Counted from the first letter of the stretch, positions 9,076 to 18,369 are shown. The stretch is DNA of 59,355 nucleotides from CAYJBH01 sp964370605 (GCA_964370605.1 CAYJJX010000016.1:1-59355), one strand, 5' to 3'. The notes: generated by a model not told the origin, from the sequence alone. A program made the numbers and translations.

Positions 9076-10532
9076 TGAGCGATAAGGTCGAACGACGCAA
9101 CCTGTCCATGTTGATGGACCTTTATGAGCTGACCATGTCGAATGGGTATCTCGCCTGCGGCAGAGAGGAAGACATTGTCGTCTTTGACATGTTCTATCGC
9201 CGTGTGCCGGACGATGGAGGATTTGCTATTGCGGCAGGTCTTGACCAGTTCATAGACTATATCGAGGATCTACGTTTTTCCGCATCGGATCTTGAATATC
9301 TTCGAGACCTCAATCTTTTTGACGAGAGGTTTTTAGAATATTTAAGTAGTTTCACCTTCGATTGCACCGTCTTTGCCGTGCCGGAGGGAACACCGATTTT
9401 TCCGAATGAGCCGATTGTCACCGTCATCGGTCCGGTGATCCAAGCACAGCTTATCGAGACATTTTTACTTTGCACCGTAAACCATCAGAGCTTGATTGCG
9501 ACTAAAGCCAACCGTATTGTAAGGGCGGCGAACGGATGCAGTGTGATGGAATTCGGCGCACGCAGAGCGCAAGGGTATGACGCCGCTAACTATGGTTCAC
9601 GGGCGGCATATATCGGCGGTTGCAGTTCCAGCAGTAATGTGATGGCAGGAAAGATGTTTAACATTCCGGTCGCCGGCACGATGGCTCACAGTTGGGTGCA
9701 ACTATTTGATAGCGAATACGAAGCCCTCGCCACTTTTGCGAAAAATTACCCCGACAAATGCACACTCTTGGTGGACACATATTCCACTCTGCAAAGCGGC
9801 TTGCCAAATGCAATCAAGGTATTTGATGAAGTCTTGAAACCGCTCGGCAAACGTCCCTTTGCAATCCGTCTCGACAGCGGCGACATAGCATATCTTTCCA
9901 AAAAAGCACGAAAGATGCTGGACAGCGCCGGATACAGTGATGTGAAGATAATCGCCAGCAACTCGATCAACGAGTATATTATACGAGACTTGCAGATTCA
10001 AAATGCTGCGGTGGACAGCTATGGCATCGGCGAAAAACTCATAACTGCCATGGATGATCCGGTGTTTGGCGGTGTGTATAAGCTGGTGGCACTAAAACAA
10101 GGTGAGGGGTATGTTCCCAAAATCAAGCTGTCGGAATCGCTTGAGAAAACAACGGTACCTCACCTGAAAAATGTTTTTCGCATCTTTGATAACGAGACGG
10201 GCTTTGCGGAGGCGGATCTCTTGACACTTTTTGATGAGGAAATCGACGAGTCAAAGCCGCTGACATTGTTTGATCCGGTATCTACATGGAAACGCCGCAC
10301 CTACACTAATTTTCACGTCGAAAAGCTGATGAAAAAAATATACGACCATGGCAATCTTTGCTATGATCGGCCGACGGTGGAGGAAATACGCTCCTACTGT
10401 CAAAAGAACGTGTCATCACTTTGGGACGAGGTAACACGTATGGAAAACCCTCATCGATATTATGTTGATCTCTCGCAGAAACTTTGGGATGAACGATATC
10501 GTTTATTGAGTGAAATACAGGATAATATGTGA
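9072..10532 (+). CDS. pncB: Nicotinate phosphoribosyltransferase
   Basis: It converts nicotinate and PRPP to nicotinate mononucleotide in NAD salvage (Preiss-Handler pathway). The 486 residues cover the full family length, with TDLYELTM-type N-terminus (here MDLYELTMSNGY), VNHQSLIATKANR, EFGARRAQG, the AGTMAHSW segment with its histidine, and DSGDIAYLSK for phosphate binding. The start ATG overlaps the carboxypeptidase stop and has AGGAGAATGAG in front, so the genes are translationally coupled. NAD salvage next to a wall enzyme is probably only operon packing. Confidence 0.95.
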   Translation: MMSDKVERRNLSMLMDLYELTMSNGYLACGREEDIVVFDMFYRRVPDDGGFAIAAGLDQFIDYIEDLRFSASDLEYLRDLNLFDERFLEYLSSFTFDCTVFAVPEGTPIFPNEPIVTVIGPVIQAQLIETFLLCTVNHQSLIATKANRIVRAANGCSVMEFGARRAQGYDAANYGSRAAYIGGCSSSSNVMAGKMFNIPVAGTMAHSWVQLFDSEYEALATFAKNYPDKCTLLVDTYSTLQSGLPNAIKVFDEVLKPLGKRPFAIRLDSGDIAYLSKKARKMLDSAGYSDVKIIASNSINEYIIRDLQIQNAAVDSYGIGEKLITAMDDPVFGGVYKLVALKQGEGYVPKIKLSESLEKTTVPHLKNVFRIFDNETGFAEADLLTLFDEEIDESKPLTLFDPVSTWKRRTYTNFHVEKLMKKIYDHGNLCYDRPTVEEIRSYCQKNVSSLWDEVTRMENPHRYYVDLSQKLWDERYRLLSEIQDNM

Positions 10533-10603
10533 CGGCAAACGGGTAAAGTATTGTTTTGACCAATCGATAATGAAAAACACAAGTTGGCTAAATGGTATTG
10601 CTG

Positions 10604-10646
10604 AAAGAGCTTTTTGTGTGGCATTTTGCACCAATGGCTCTTTTTT
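10604..10646 (+). terminator. Terminator after pncB
   Basis: AAAGAGC (10604-10610) pairs with GCTCTTT (10637-10643), with an inner GTG/CAC pairing, followed by a run of T residues (10641-10646). It lies about 70 nt after the pncB stop codon. Confidence 0.55.
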
Positions 10647-10726
10647 CATACTTTTTTCATAGACATACATTATTATTAGCAAGTGTTATAATTTTATTTA
10701 CAGAATAATATTACGGAGATAGGATA

Positions 10727-11434
10727 ATGCCGAGTAAAGAATATTTAGAGATGCTCAAAGGCGAAATGCCGGAACCGGAGCCGCTACCGGAACAGACGAA
10801 AAAGGATAAAGCGAAAAACTTTTGGCTATACCATAAAACATATTTTGCGATAGGAACAATTACTGCCGTAATAATAGCTTTTTTTATCTACGATATAGTA
10901 ACTCAGGTTGAACCGGATGTTAACTTTGCCTTGATCACCGAAATGTCGGTAATACCGACCGAAGTCACCGATGCACTGCAGGCGGATCTTGCCGCATATG
11001 TTGAGGATTTGAACGGTGACGGTGAGATTGTAGCGATGCTGAATGTTTACAGTGTTGCAGATACAACGAGCACCGACCCGTATATGCAGATGGCAAGCGT
11101 GACAAAACTCACAGGCGACATGAGTGAGATGGTGTCATATATCTATCTAACCGATAATTTTGAGATGGTACAGGAAAGTTATGAAATATTTGCCGACAAG
11201 GACGATCACACCGTGATCGCCACAACTGCGGAACAGGCAGGATACAACCTTTCCGATACGAATCTGACGCCGCTCACCACAGAATTTGAAGATTCGTACC
11301 ATATGGATATATATGAGAGCATATATGAAGATTTTATGATAGTTAAACGAATCAATACCTATAATAGTGACAAAGATGACCGCCGCGAGACATTCGAGGT
11401 CGGCACCGAGATATTCAACCAGATAACGCAGTGA
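10727..11434 (+). CDS. Membrane-anchored extracytoplasmic protein of unknown function
   Basis: 235 residues: an acidic and proline-rich cytoplasmic N-terminus, one membrane segment (residues about 42-60), then an acidic outer domain of about 170 residues with no motif I recognise. The start ATG follows GGAGATAGGATA. It stands alone between two terminators, with an AT-rich upstream region. The topology suggests a membrane-tethered sensor or binding domain, but this is inference only. Confidence 0.7.
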   Translation: MPSKEYLEMLKGEMPEPEPLPEQTKKDKAKNFWLYHKTYFAIGTITAVIIAFFIYDIVTQVEPDVNFALITEMSVIPTEVTDALQADLAAYVEDLNGDGEIVAMLNVYSVADTTSTDPYMQMASVTKLTGDMSEMVSYIYLTDNFEMVQESYEIFADKDDHTVIATTAEQAGYNLSDTNLTPLTTEFEDSYHMDIYESIYEDFMIVKRINTYNSDKDDRRETFEVGTEIFNQITQ

Positions 11435-11435
11435 T

Positions 11436-11474
11436 AAAGAAATATCCACCGGCCAGGCCGGTGGATATTTCTTT
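11436..11474. terminator. Long bidirectional terminator hairpin
   Basis: A perfect 19-bp inverted repeat around a single central base: the arm AAAGAAATATCCACCGGCC at 11436-11454 and its complement at 11456-11474. Both strands end in T-rich sequence (ATATTTCTTT), which suits the convergent genes on either side. Confidence 0.85.
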
Positions 11475-11492
11475 GATGGAAAAATACGGCTA

Positions 11493-12788
11493 TCACCTAT
11501 CAGAAACAGGAGATATGCGGTTTTGAAGCATGATTTTTACACTGCGAGCCACGTATATGATAACCATGAAAACAACAGGCAAATACCAGAGTGTTACACA
11601 CTGATCAACATGGATATAAGAGTGAGGAGTGGCGAGTACATACCATGAGAGCGGTGCAAGAAATGAAATGCCGGTCGTAATGCCGAATGCTGCTAGTTTA
11701 TGATCTGACTTTAGTGAAGTGACAAACAGGTTGTATATAAAGGTTAATACAAAAACAACTAATACATGCACAAAGAGAATAGAGGCAGAGAAGAAGGCAA
11801 ACATTTCTATTGTGAGGTATTTTATCGTGATTCCGATTGGGCCAATCGAGGCAGCATCTGCTATGAATTTTGTATCGGGGTTCGGATCACCGGATAGTCG
11901 CATCATTAATGTGTCGCCCATGCTCAAGAAAAACGCCGACAGGTTTCCGTAAGCTAACATATTTTGCAAAAGGTGCACTGCGATTGTCATTGCAAAAGCC
12001 GCGATAGCGCCAAGTGAAGCTATTGCGAGAATTTTTAGCGCCCTCGTTACTTCGACCTTGTTTGCAATCAAATAGAAGATGAATGGAATTATCTGGGAAA
12101 TCATGATGGTTGACACAAATTCATAGGAAAAAAGTAATTTTAAAAAGAGCGGTGCAAATGTCGAAAGAAATGCAAAAGGATAGAGAAACTTGCCTTTTAT
12201 AAACCTCGAATTAACAAATAACAAAGAAACCGCAAAGGGTAAGAATATGGCCCAACCGTTCCAGTAAAGGTTGTTGCCGTATTTCATTACGTCGGAGAAT
12301 AATGCCGCAGTCAGCAGAGATAGTAAAAACCAGTAGTTTGTATTGAGGAATCGATCGAGCTGCTGAAATATGGTCAACAATACCACCGATAACAAAAAGC
12401 TGTTGGTGAGATACAATAATCGCAATGTGTTTGCACGAGAAAAGGGGGACACCTTTGAGAAAAAGCTTTGAATAACCCCATGAAGTCCTACCTGCGAAGT
12501 GTAATTGACAAAGTCGAACGTCCCGGCGTCTGCGCCTGAGACATAGACATCTTTGATCATGTGAGCCGGATCGATTATCTGCTGGAGAAGTATGCTTTCT
12601 TCTGAATTTTGTTGCAACACGTCGTCAGAAAGTATGTTGGAAATCATGATGTCGTTCGAAAATACATCGAACTGCCACGAATCGTCCATGGAAAAAGAAA
12701 AATATGAAACGCTGGTCAAAAGTACTAATGCGATAAATGTCAGATAATTTTTTAGCGTGAGTATTTTTTTAAAGGTGATGCCGTGCAT
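11493..12788 (-). CDS. Polytopic membrane protein of unknown function
   Basis: 431 residues with about 10-11 hydrophobic segments and one long outer loop after the first segment (residues about 38-105), which contains SMDDSWQFDVF. Acidic residues in the first outer loop and the overall layout resemble lipid-linked-sugar glycosyltransferases of the GT-C type, but no signature is decisive. The start ATG follows GGAG by 8 nt. It is downstream of a terminator shared with the preceding plus-strand gene and has no obvious operon partner. Confidence 0.65.
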   Translation of the reverse strand: MHGITFKKILTLKNYLTFIALVLLTSVSYFSFSMDDSWQFDVFSNDIMISNILSDDVLQQNSEESILLQQIIDPAHMIKDVYVSGADAGTFDFVNYTSQVGLHGVIQSFFSKVSPFSRANTLRLLYLTNSFLLSVVLLTIFQQLDRFLNTNYWFLLSLLTAALFSDVMKYGNNLYWNGWAIFLPFAVSLLFVNSRFIKGKFLYPFAFLSTFAPLFLKLLFSYEFVSTIMISQIIPFIFYLIANKVEVTRALKILAIASLGAIAAFAMTIAVHLLQNMLAYGNLSAFFLSMGDTLMMRLSGDPNPDTKFIADAASIGPIGITIKYLTIEMFAFFSASILFVHVLVVFVLTFIYNLFVTSLKSDHKLAAFGITTGISFLAPLSWYVLATPHSYIHVDQCVTLWYLPVVFMVIIYVARSVKIMLQNRISPVSDR

Positions 12789-12863
12789 TTAGCTCTCCAC
12801 TTGTGTGTGTTTCGATATTTAGTATACACACATCGACAAAATCTGTCAACGATTTCACACAAA

Positions 12864-13637
12864 TCATCGAATAAAACAACCGTCCTTATCATAAAGTGTC
12901 CTGTACCCGAGGTAGAGCGACAAGAATACCGACAAGCAAACGACAGACGCAATACATATCATTATACATATTTGATACACAATGGCGGTGGTGGGCGATT
13001 CGCCCGAAAGGATCTGCCCTGTCATCATACCGGGGAGTGACACTATGCCCATCCCGAGCATTGAGTTCATGGTCGGCAGGAGTGCTGTTTCAAGAGAACT
13101 GTTTACCATAGGCAGCAGTATGCGTTTTGGCGTAGCTCCTTGATTTTGCAAGACCTCGATCTGCAACCCGGAGTCGGCATACTTTGTCATAAATGTTTTT
13201 ACTCCGAGCGAGACGCCGGTCATTGCGTTGCCGAGGATCATTCCGCTGATGGGAATGGCATACTGCGGATTGAAGATACTTTGCCCGATAATGATACCGA
13301 TAAAAAAGATGATAATTGAAATAGCGCAGACTGAAATTGAAGAACCGACAGCGATCTTGAATTTTATGTTTAGTCCGCTATTTATCGATAATATACGATA
13401 GATGGCAAAGACGGTCATGACCGTAAGGTACAGCAAAACCAGCCAAGGAGATGGATTTTTCAGAATATAGGTGAGAACATATCCGGCGATGACGAGTTGG
13501 ACGGTCATGCGAACACTGGAAAGTACCAACAGCTTTGTTTGATGTATTTTGCTTATCTTCATGACGATGCCGACAATTATCAGCAAAACATATATCGCTG
13601 CAAAATTTATCAGTCCAATTTCAACCGCGTTGCTCAT
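12864..13637 (-). CDS. fetB: FetB-like ABC exporter permease
   Basis: The membrane subunit of a FetAB-type exporter, a family linked in E. coli to iron efflux and oxidative stress tolerance. The 257 residues contain about seven membrane segments and the family hallmark region IPISGMILGNAMTGVSLGVKTF, followed by an EVLQNQGATPKRIL cytoplasmic helix that contacts the ATPase and a SLPGMMTGQILSGESP loop. It overlaps the 3' end of the ATPase gene by 17 nt. The actual substrate in this organism is unknown. Confidence 0.88.
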   Translation of the reverse strand: MSNAVEIGLINFAAIYVLLIIVGIVMKISKIHQTKLLVLSSVRMTVQLVIAGYVLTYILKNPSPWLVLLYLTVMTVFAIYRILSINSGLNIKFKIAVGSSISVCAISIIIFFIGIIIGQSIFNPQYAIPISGMILGNAMTGVSLGVKTFMTKYADSGLQIEVLQNQGATPKRILLPMVNSSLETALLPTMNSMLGMGIVSLPGMMTGQILSGESPTTAIVYQICIMICIASVVCLSVFLSLYLGYRTLYDKDGCFIR

Positions 13638-14259
13638 TTGAATGCCCTCCGCTCAGCCCTATTGTATTTTCTGAAAATCTCTCGATGAGATCATTGTCGT
13701 GACTGATGACGATCAGTGTCTTATCATTTTCATTGGCATAAGCTATGATGTTGCTCAACACGCGAATTGATGTGGATGAATCCAGGGCCGATGTTGGCTC
13801 GTCAAGCATAATCACCTCCGATTCCATCGAAAGGCACACAGCAATATAGATGCGCTGTCTCTCGCCGCCCGACATAAAGTCGCAGTTGTCATCGAGGTCA
13901 AAATCAATTTCAACAATGCTGAGGAATCTCGATATTCTTTCATCGGTAAGCGCCTTGTCGTAATCGCAGTAACGGTAGAAAAGTGAAAAATTGTCTCGGA
14001 TTGTGCCGGGGAACAAAAAGGTGGTCTGCGAGATAAGTTTCACTTCACGGCGCAAAGCGGCTCCGTCGTAGCTTGAAAGCGTCTTCCCTTTATAAAAGAT
14101 TTCGCCGTCGGAATAGGCCTGTGTCTTGTTGAGCATTTTGAGCAAAGTGCTTTTTCCGCACCCACTTGCCCCTCTTATAAAAGTGACACATCCTGCCGGA
14201 ATCTCTATATCATAGTAACATAGAAAGTTCATGTAAACTAAGTTTTTTGTCTTGAACAT
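13621..14259 (-). CDS. fetA: FetA-like ABC transporter ATPase
   Basis: The ATPase partner of FetB. It shows Walker A GASGCGKST, the Q-loop SQTTFLFPG, the signature MSGGERQR, Walker B VIMLDEPTSALD and the H-loop ISHD. The start chosen is the ATG at 14259, which has GGAG 6 nt upstream and gives 212 residues. A longer frame reaching 14373 would run through the divergent regulator promoter and is not supported. The gene is divergent from padR and shares an inverted repeat with it, so PadR control is likely. Confidence 0.88.
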   Translation of the reverse strand: MFKTKNLVYMNFLCYYDIEIPAGCVTFIRGASGCGKSTLLKMLNKTQAYSDGEIFYKGKTLSSYDGAALRREVKLISQTTFLFPGTIRDNFSLFYRYCDYDKALTDERISRFLSIVEIDFDLDDNCDFMSGGERQRIYIAVCLSMESEVIMLDEPTSALDSSTSIRVLSNIIAYANENDKTLIVISHDNDLIERFSENTIGLSGGHSNEQRG

Positions 14260-14300
14260 AAAATACTCCGATTTAGCTTGCTTTTTGTTTAGCAATGCAG

Positions 14301-14350
14301 TATAATGATAATATCTAAACACGTTATCGGTTTTCGATATTATAATCATA
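14301..14350. promoter_or_regulatory. Inverted repeat between fetA and padR, candidate PadR operator
   Basis: Half-sites at 14301-14315 and 14336-14350 match at 13 of 15 positions as an inverted repeat, separated by 20 nt. The whole element lies in the 108-nt divergent promoter region, ending 17 nt before the padR start. PadR proteins bind dyads such as this and usually autoregulate. Confidence 0.55.
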
Positions 14351-14367
14351 ACACAAGGAAAAAGAAA

Positions 14368-14670
14368 ATGCAAGACCCAATTCTCAGAAAGTTATTTTTA
14401 GGATTTATCCAGATACATATACTGCACCATGCAAAGAAAGAACCGATATTCGGTTCTTTCATGATTGAGGAACTGCAGTCGCACGGCTATGACATTAGTC
14501 CCGGAACGCTTTACCCAATCTTTCATAAGCTGGAGCATGCCGGACTGCTGACGGTGGAGAACCGAAATGTCGATGGCAAGGTCAGAAAGTATTATAGTAT
14601 CACCGCGAAGGGCGTTGACGTTCTCAAGGCGGCAAAGGAAAAGGCAAGAGAGCTGACAGGGGAGCTGTAG
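14368..14670 (+). CDS. PadR-family transcriptional regulator
   Basis: A 100-residue winged-helix repressor. It shows the PadR core: FLGFIQIHILHHAKKEP, GSFMIEEL, the recognition segment SPGTLYPIFHKLEHAGLL, then the wing KVRKYYSITAKG. The start ATG is 10 nt after AAGGAAAAAG. It is divergent from fetAB, which implies that it controls that exporter and itself in response to an unknown ligand. Confidence 0.92.
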   Translation: MQDPILRKLFLGFIQIHILHHAKKEPIFGSFMIEELQSHGYDISPGTLYPIFHKLEHAGLLTVENRNVDGKVRKYYSITAKGVDVLKAAKEKARELTGEL

Positions 14671-14833
14671 CCGCTGTGAGAATTACCCTTTGAACGCCTC
14701 GATTAAAGTATAAATGGCTTGCTTTTTAAAGTCGAAAAATAACGGCTAAACTTTCTTATACAATAAGTTTAGTATCAATAAATTCAAAGCTCGATAGTGC
14801 ATTTCAGAAAACTCATAAAATACCGTACAAAAC

Positions 14834-14863
14834 AGCCCCCGCCATAAAGGAATGGTGGGGGCT
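14834..14863 (-). terminator. Terminator after degV
   Basis: AGCCCCCgCCAT (14834-14845) pairs with ATGGtGGGGGCT (14852-14863), with one internal mismatch and a 6-nt loop. On the minus strand it is followed by GTTTTGT. It is 45 nt past the DegV stop. Confidence 0.75.
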
Positions 14864-14907
14864 CAAGTGATATTGAGAAAAATTTCTGTTATCCTGTACG
14901 GCAACCG

Positions 14908-15786
14908 CTACACGTCTCTGCTCTCTCCAAAGAAGAACAGGGCGATGGTTCCGGGTCCGGAATGTGTACCGATGCTGGGGCCGATAAAGTTGATGCACAC
15001 CTCTTTGACACCAAGCTTTGCTTTTATTTCATCTGCAACATATTGGCAGTCTTCTTCGCTGTCGCCATGGCTGATAAATACAGTTTGCTCTTTTGGATTA
15101 GTCATTCTTTCGACCGCTTTTTGAACAAGTGTGTCAAGGCTCCTTCTGCGGCCCCTCACCTTGTCAACCGGTACCAGCTTGCCCTCATCATTGACCCGCA
15201 TAATGGGTTTGATGCCAAGGACTGTGCCGGCCAGTGCAGTAACTTTCGAGACACGACCACCGCGGTACAGATGGTTCAGATCGTCCACCGTGAACCAGAG
15301 ATTAAGTTTGAGTTTTTCCGATTCTATAAAGTTGATGATCTCATCCATGTTAACGCCTGCGATTTTTTTCATGGCACAAATATATACCAAAAGCCCTTCA
15401 CCCATCGAGGCGCAGAGTGAATCGACAACCACGACACGACGATCAGGATATTCTTCGTTCAATTCTTCTGCGGCAAGTCGGCAGCTGTTGTATGTGCCGG
15501 AAAGCGCAGAGGAAAAAGCGATATGCAGAACATCGATGCCTGATTCAAGCGTAGGTCTTACATATTCCTTGAATTCTTCGGCGTTTATTTGCGATGTGGT
15601 AGGCATAAGCCCTTCGCGCATCTTTGCATAGAATTCCACATCACTCATCTGGACATTGTTAGGGGTATTCTTATAGTTGACGTCGTCAAAGCTAAAACTA
15701 ACAGGAATGACCTCGACATCGGCTTTTTTGGCAAGCTCTAATGAAAGATCTGCAGTAGATTCGGTGAAAATCCTATAAAGTGACAT
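14908..15786 (-). CDS. DegV-family fatty-acid-binding protein
   Basis: DegV proteins bind a fatty acid; many act as the FakB subunit that presents fatty acids to the kinase FakA. The 292 residues match the family length, with TESTADLS near the N-terminus, PTTSQINAEEF, SALSGTYNS and DDLNHLYRGGRVSK, and a C-terminal SIGTHSGPGTIALFF that closes the lipid pocket. The start ATG at 15786 has GGAGG 6 nt upstream, better than the ATG four codons earlier. No FakA gene is visible in the window. Confidence 0.93.
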   Translation of the reverse strand: MSLYRIFTESTADLSLELAKKADVEVIPVSFSFDDVNYKNTPNNVQMSDVEFYAKMREGLMPTTSQINAEEFKEYVRPTLESGIDVLHIAFSSALSGTYNSCRLAAEELNEEYPDRRVVVVDSLCASMGEGLLVYICAMKKIAGVNMDEIINFIESEKLKLNLWFTVDDLNHLYRGGRVSKVTALAGTVLGIKPIMRVNDEGKLVPVDKVRGRRRSLDTLVQKAVERMTNPKEQTVFISHGDSEEDCQYVADEIKAKLGVKEVCINFIGPSIGTHSGPGTIALFFFGESRDV

Positions 15787-15859
15787 TATTTCCTCCACAA
15801 AAATATCATTATTATATACGATATGATTATAACATAGAGCCGTCGAAAAAAAAAGAGCT

Positions 15860-16300
15860 TTACAAAATTATTTTCAGGTTTTTTGCATCAATCGTGTGAC
15901 CCTCGTGTCGCAAGAGGACAATTTTTAATGCGATGTTGTTGCCAAAACCGCCGAGTGCACGATGTCCGCCGATCACCCTGTGACAGGGGACGATAAACAT
16001 CAAAGACGATTTGTTGGTAGCACCGCCAACAGCCCGTGCCGCTTTTGGGTTTCCAATTTCGGCGGCAATATCGCCATAGCTCCTCACCTCACCATAAGGT
16101 ATTTCACAAATTGCCCGAAAAACTCTTTTCTGAAATTCTGTACCGATCAAGCGAAACGGAAGGTCGAATTTTTGTCTTTTCCCCAACAAAAACTCACCGA
16201 CCTGTCGCGCTACACGTCGGGTCAGCTCGGTCGGAATTCCGAAATCAATCGGTGTATCGCAAAGGCTGAGGCTAATGATCTGGTCGTTGTCACACAGCAC
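15860..16300 (-). CDS. ogt: Methylated-DNA--protein-cysteine methyltransferase, start uncertain
   Basis: It repairs O6-methylguanine by moving the methyl group to its own cysteine. The 146-residue frame contains FQKRVFRAICEIPYGEVRSYGDIA, RAVGGATNKS and the acceptor motif PCHRVIGG with its reactive Cys. The listed GTG start is probably too late. The same frame continues upstream with FETSLGFCEV, which corresponds to the normal N-terminal strand of this family (YESPLG-like), yet no ATG, GTG or TTG occurs there before the hemerythrin gene. An ATA or ATT start, or coupling to the upstream gene, is possible. Confidence 0.88.
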   Translation of the reverse strand: MLCDNDQIISLSLCDTPIDFGIPTELTRRVARQVGEFLLGKRQKFDLPFRLIGTEFQKRVFRAICEIPYGEVRSYGDIAAEIGNPKAARAVGGATNKSSLMFIVPCHRVIGGHRALGGFGNNIALKIVLLRHEGHTIDAKNLKIIL

Positions 16301-16338
16301 CTCACAAAAACCGAGCGATGTTTCAAAGACATGGCGTT

Positions 16339-16734
16339 CTATGAGTTCACAAATTTGGCCATTGCCAAATCCTCTTTTTGGATGTGGTTGATCAGCCAGT
16401 CACCGAGAATTTTGGCTATCTTAGACACGATGGCAACATCGTCCGGCTTTTGTTTGTGTTCCTTATAAAGCTCGCCGAGCCCCTTTTTAAATGCATCGTG
16501 CTTTTGTTTATGTGCTATAAAACCGGGGTATTTTGCCGCCGTTTGCAAGCCCTCCTCGTCTTTGAGATGCGTTTCGGTATATTTGATCAAAAAGTCGAGT
16601 GTCGGCACAAGCTCTTTTCCTCCTTGTGCTTTCAGACATGCCGAGATCAGCTTGTTGAGGACGTCGATCAGCTCTTTGTGCTGTTTATCGATGATTGCAT
16701 TGCCTGTTTCAAGGTTTTTTGTAAAGTGATACAT
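16339..16734 (-). CDS. Bacteriohemerythrin
   Basis: A 131-residue four-helix protein that binds O2 at a di-iron site and may deliver or detoxify oxygen. The iron ligands are visible: IIDKQHKEL (His), TETHLKDEE (His and Glu), HKQKHDAF (two His) and INHIQKED (His, Asp). The ATG at 16734 is preceded by GGAAAGGA at 5 nt; an upstream TTG-type extension is less likely. It directly precedes ogt. Confidence 0.93.
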   Translation of the reverse strand: MYHFTKNLETGNAIIDKQHKELIDVLNKLISACLKAQGGKELVPTLDFLIKYTETHLKDEEGLQTAAKYPGFIAHKQKHDAFKKGLGELYKEHKQKPDDVAIVSKIAKILGDWLINHIQKEDLAMAKFVNS

Positions 16735-16774
16735 GATATTCCTTTCCAATATGAGAATTAGCAATGAGTTGCTA

Positions 16775-17575
16775 CTATCGTGGGTTGTACATTTTGAAGG
16801 TGTTTTTCAGCAAGACCCCCATCAATTCAAGATTGCCTTTAATAGGACTGATTTTAGTCGGGACTTTTCCGTCGCTTGGATAACGTCGCTCCACCGGTAC
16901 TTCACAGGTCTTCATTCCCAGCTGTGATGCCCTTGTCGAAAGATAGGCAAGCAGTTCATATCCGGAAAAGACGGGACGAAGCGGCTTTACATGAGGATGC
17001 TTGAGGTAACGTGCGGAATAGGCACGGAAGTTATTGGTGGTATCGGTGAATCGCTCACCCGCCGTGAGTGATATAAGCGGGGCATGAATGAGCTTTATGG
17101 CAAAATCACGAGATTTTGGGGTGTTGACCGCAACGCCACCGTCGATAAACCGCGAGCCCTGCACAAAGTCGTAGCCGGCTTTTAGCTTGTCGATAAAGCG
17201 CTCGACGTGTTCGATAGAGTCTTTGTCGTTGCCGTCGATGGTGATAACACCTTTGTAACCTCGTTGCAGGGCATAATATATTCCCGTTCTCAGCTGTGCA
17301 CCTTGTCGCCCTTCGCCCAGCTTGACAATCAACGAGTTGACGCCGAGTGATTGCATCAGTTCCATGTCGGTACCACCGTCGGTAGAGCCTCCGTCGCAGA
17401 TGATAATGTCGACCAGCCTGTCTACACCATGCTCCATTGAACGGTTCAGTTCAGACGTAATCTTCTTTTTCTCATTTATTATAGGTATAAGCAGACAGTA
17501 GTCACTCTGTTTAGATGAGAATTCATATAGGTCGAAGTTTGGAACTCCACGCACATTTCGATACTCTTTTTTCAT
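16775..17575 (-). CDS. Family 2 glycosyltransferase
   Basis: A soluble GT-A enzyme of 266 residues with IPIINEKKKI, CDGGSTDGG (nucleotide-sugar binding), GQGAQLRTG-like QGAQLRTGIYYA and ITIDGNDKD for metal. It lacks the C-terminal membrane segments seen in the enzyme at 6675. Its first codon overlaps the stop codon of the upstream TIM-barrel protein (ATGA-type overlap), so the three genes from 19292 to 16775 form one unit. The acceptor is unknown; a wall or capsule sugar is the likely context. Confidence 0.85.
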   Translation of the reverse strand: MKKEYRNVRGVPNFDLYEFSSKQSDYCLLIPIINEKKKITSELNRSMEHGVDRLVDIIICDGGSTDGGTDMELMQSLGVNSLIVKLGEGRQGAQLRTGIYYALQRGYKGVITIDGNDKDSIEHVERFIDKLKAGYDFVQGSRFIDGGVAVNTPKSRDFAIKLIHAPLISLTAGERFTDTTNNFRAYSARYLKHPHVKPLRPVFSGYELLAYLSTRASQLGMKTCEVPVERRYPSDGKVPTKISPIKGNLELMGVLLKNTFKMYNPR

Positions 17576-18369
17576 GCCTTAAAAAAATCTCCTACATATT
17601 TTATGCATTCAACAACCGAATCAAATTCATCCACCTTTTTCATCTCGATGGAAAGATATCGGTCATACTCTGTCAATCTCAAAATCTCTCGAAGTCTCGA
17701 ATGGAATTCATTCGGCGTGACATATTCAAGATAGGGCAAACTAAGATGAATATGGTTGATGAGCTCGATGTTGTCCACTAACATCTCGGCTTGTTCTGAA
17801 TGATGCAACATTGTGCCGACATCGACATTCACCCGCAGTCCATCGCAGCCGATTTGTCTGACAAGGTCAAAGGCTTCACAGGTGGTGTTTATGAAATTTG
17901 TACCATAGATATCAGGGTTTGGCTCCAGTGACAGCGCCGTGCCTTGCGCCAAAGCATATTCTCCGAGCGTTGCCAAAAACTCACACGCAATATCATAGGC
18001 ATCGTTTTGATTTAGTTGTGGCGGTATGTTGCGATTTTTGGGGCAACCGAAAACGAGATTGTCGATGCCACCAGCCGCCGCAAAGTCGATGGCTTTTTTT
18101 GTGTACTCGATAAGCGAGTGACGTCCCTCGGCATCATAGATGCTCTCACCCCTGCCAAACCAGATGCTCTGCATACTGCTTATCTCGAGTGAATATTTTT
18201 TGCACAGCATTTCGGAATAGCTCGCTATCCTTGACAAATCTTCGTATGGGTTTTCAAACAGCCTTGTCGGTGCGATCTCGACACCGTCAAAACTGTGTTT
18301 CTTCAAAAGGTTATACACCTCGTCGTCTCGTGCCGCCTCAAAGGCGATGTTTGATATTGACAGCTTCAT
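17572..18369 (-). CDS. Sugar phosphate isomerase/epimerase-like TIM-barrel protein
   Basis: 265 residues of the AP-endonuclease-2/xylose-isomerase-like superfamily. Likely metal ligands occur in order: SLEPNP (Glu), VDVGTMLHH (Asp, His), INHIHLS (His) and SIEMKK (Glu). The substrate cannot be told from sequence. It is sandwiched between a nucleotide-sugar epimerase-like protein and a GT2 glycosyltransferase, which suggests a role in making or remodelling a sugar for transfer. Confidence 0.82.
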   Translation of the reverse strand: MKLSISNIAFEAARDDEVYNLLKKHSFDGVEIAPTRLFENPYEDLSRIASYSEMLCKKYSLEISSMQSIWFGRGESIYDAEGRHSLIEYTKKAIDFAAAGGIDNLVFGCPKNRNIPPQLNQNDAYDIACEFLATLGEYALAQGTALSLEPNPDIYGTNFINTTCEAFDLVRQIGCDGLRVNVDVGTMLHHSEQAEMLVDNIELINHIHLSLPYLEYVTPNEFHSRLREILRLTEYDRYLSIEMKKVDEFDSVVECIKYVGDFFKA

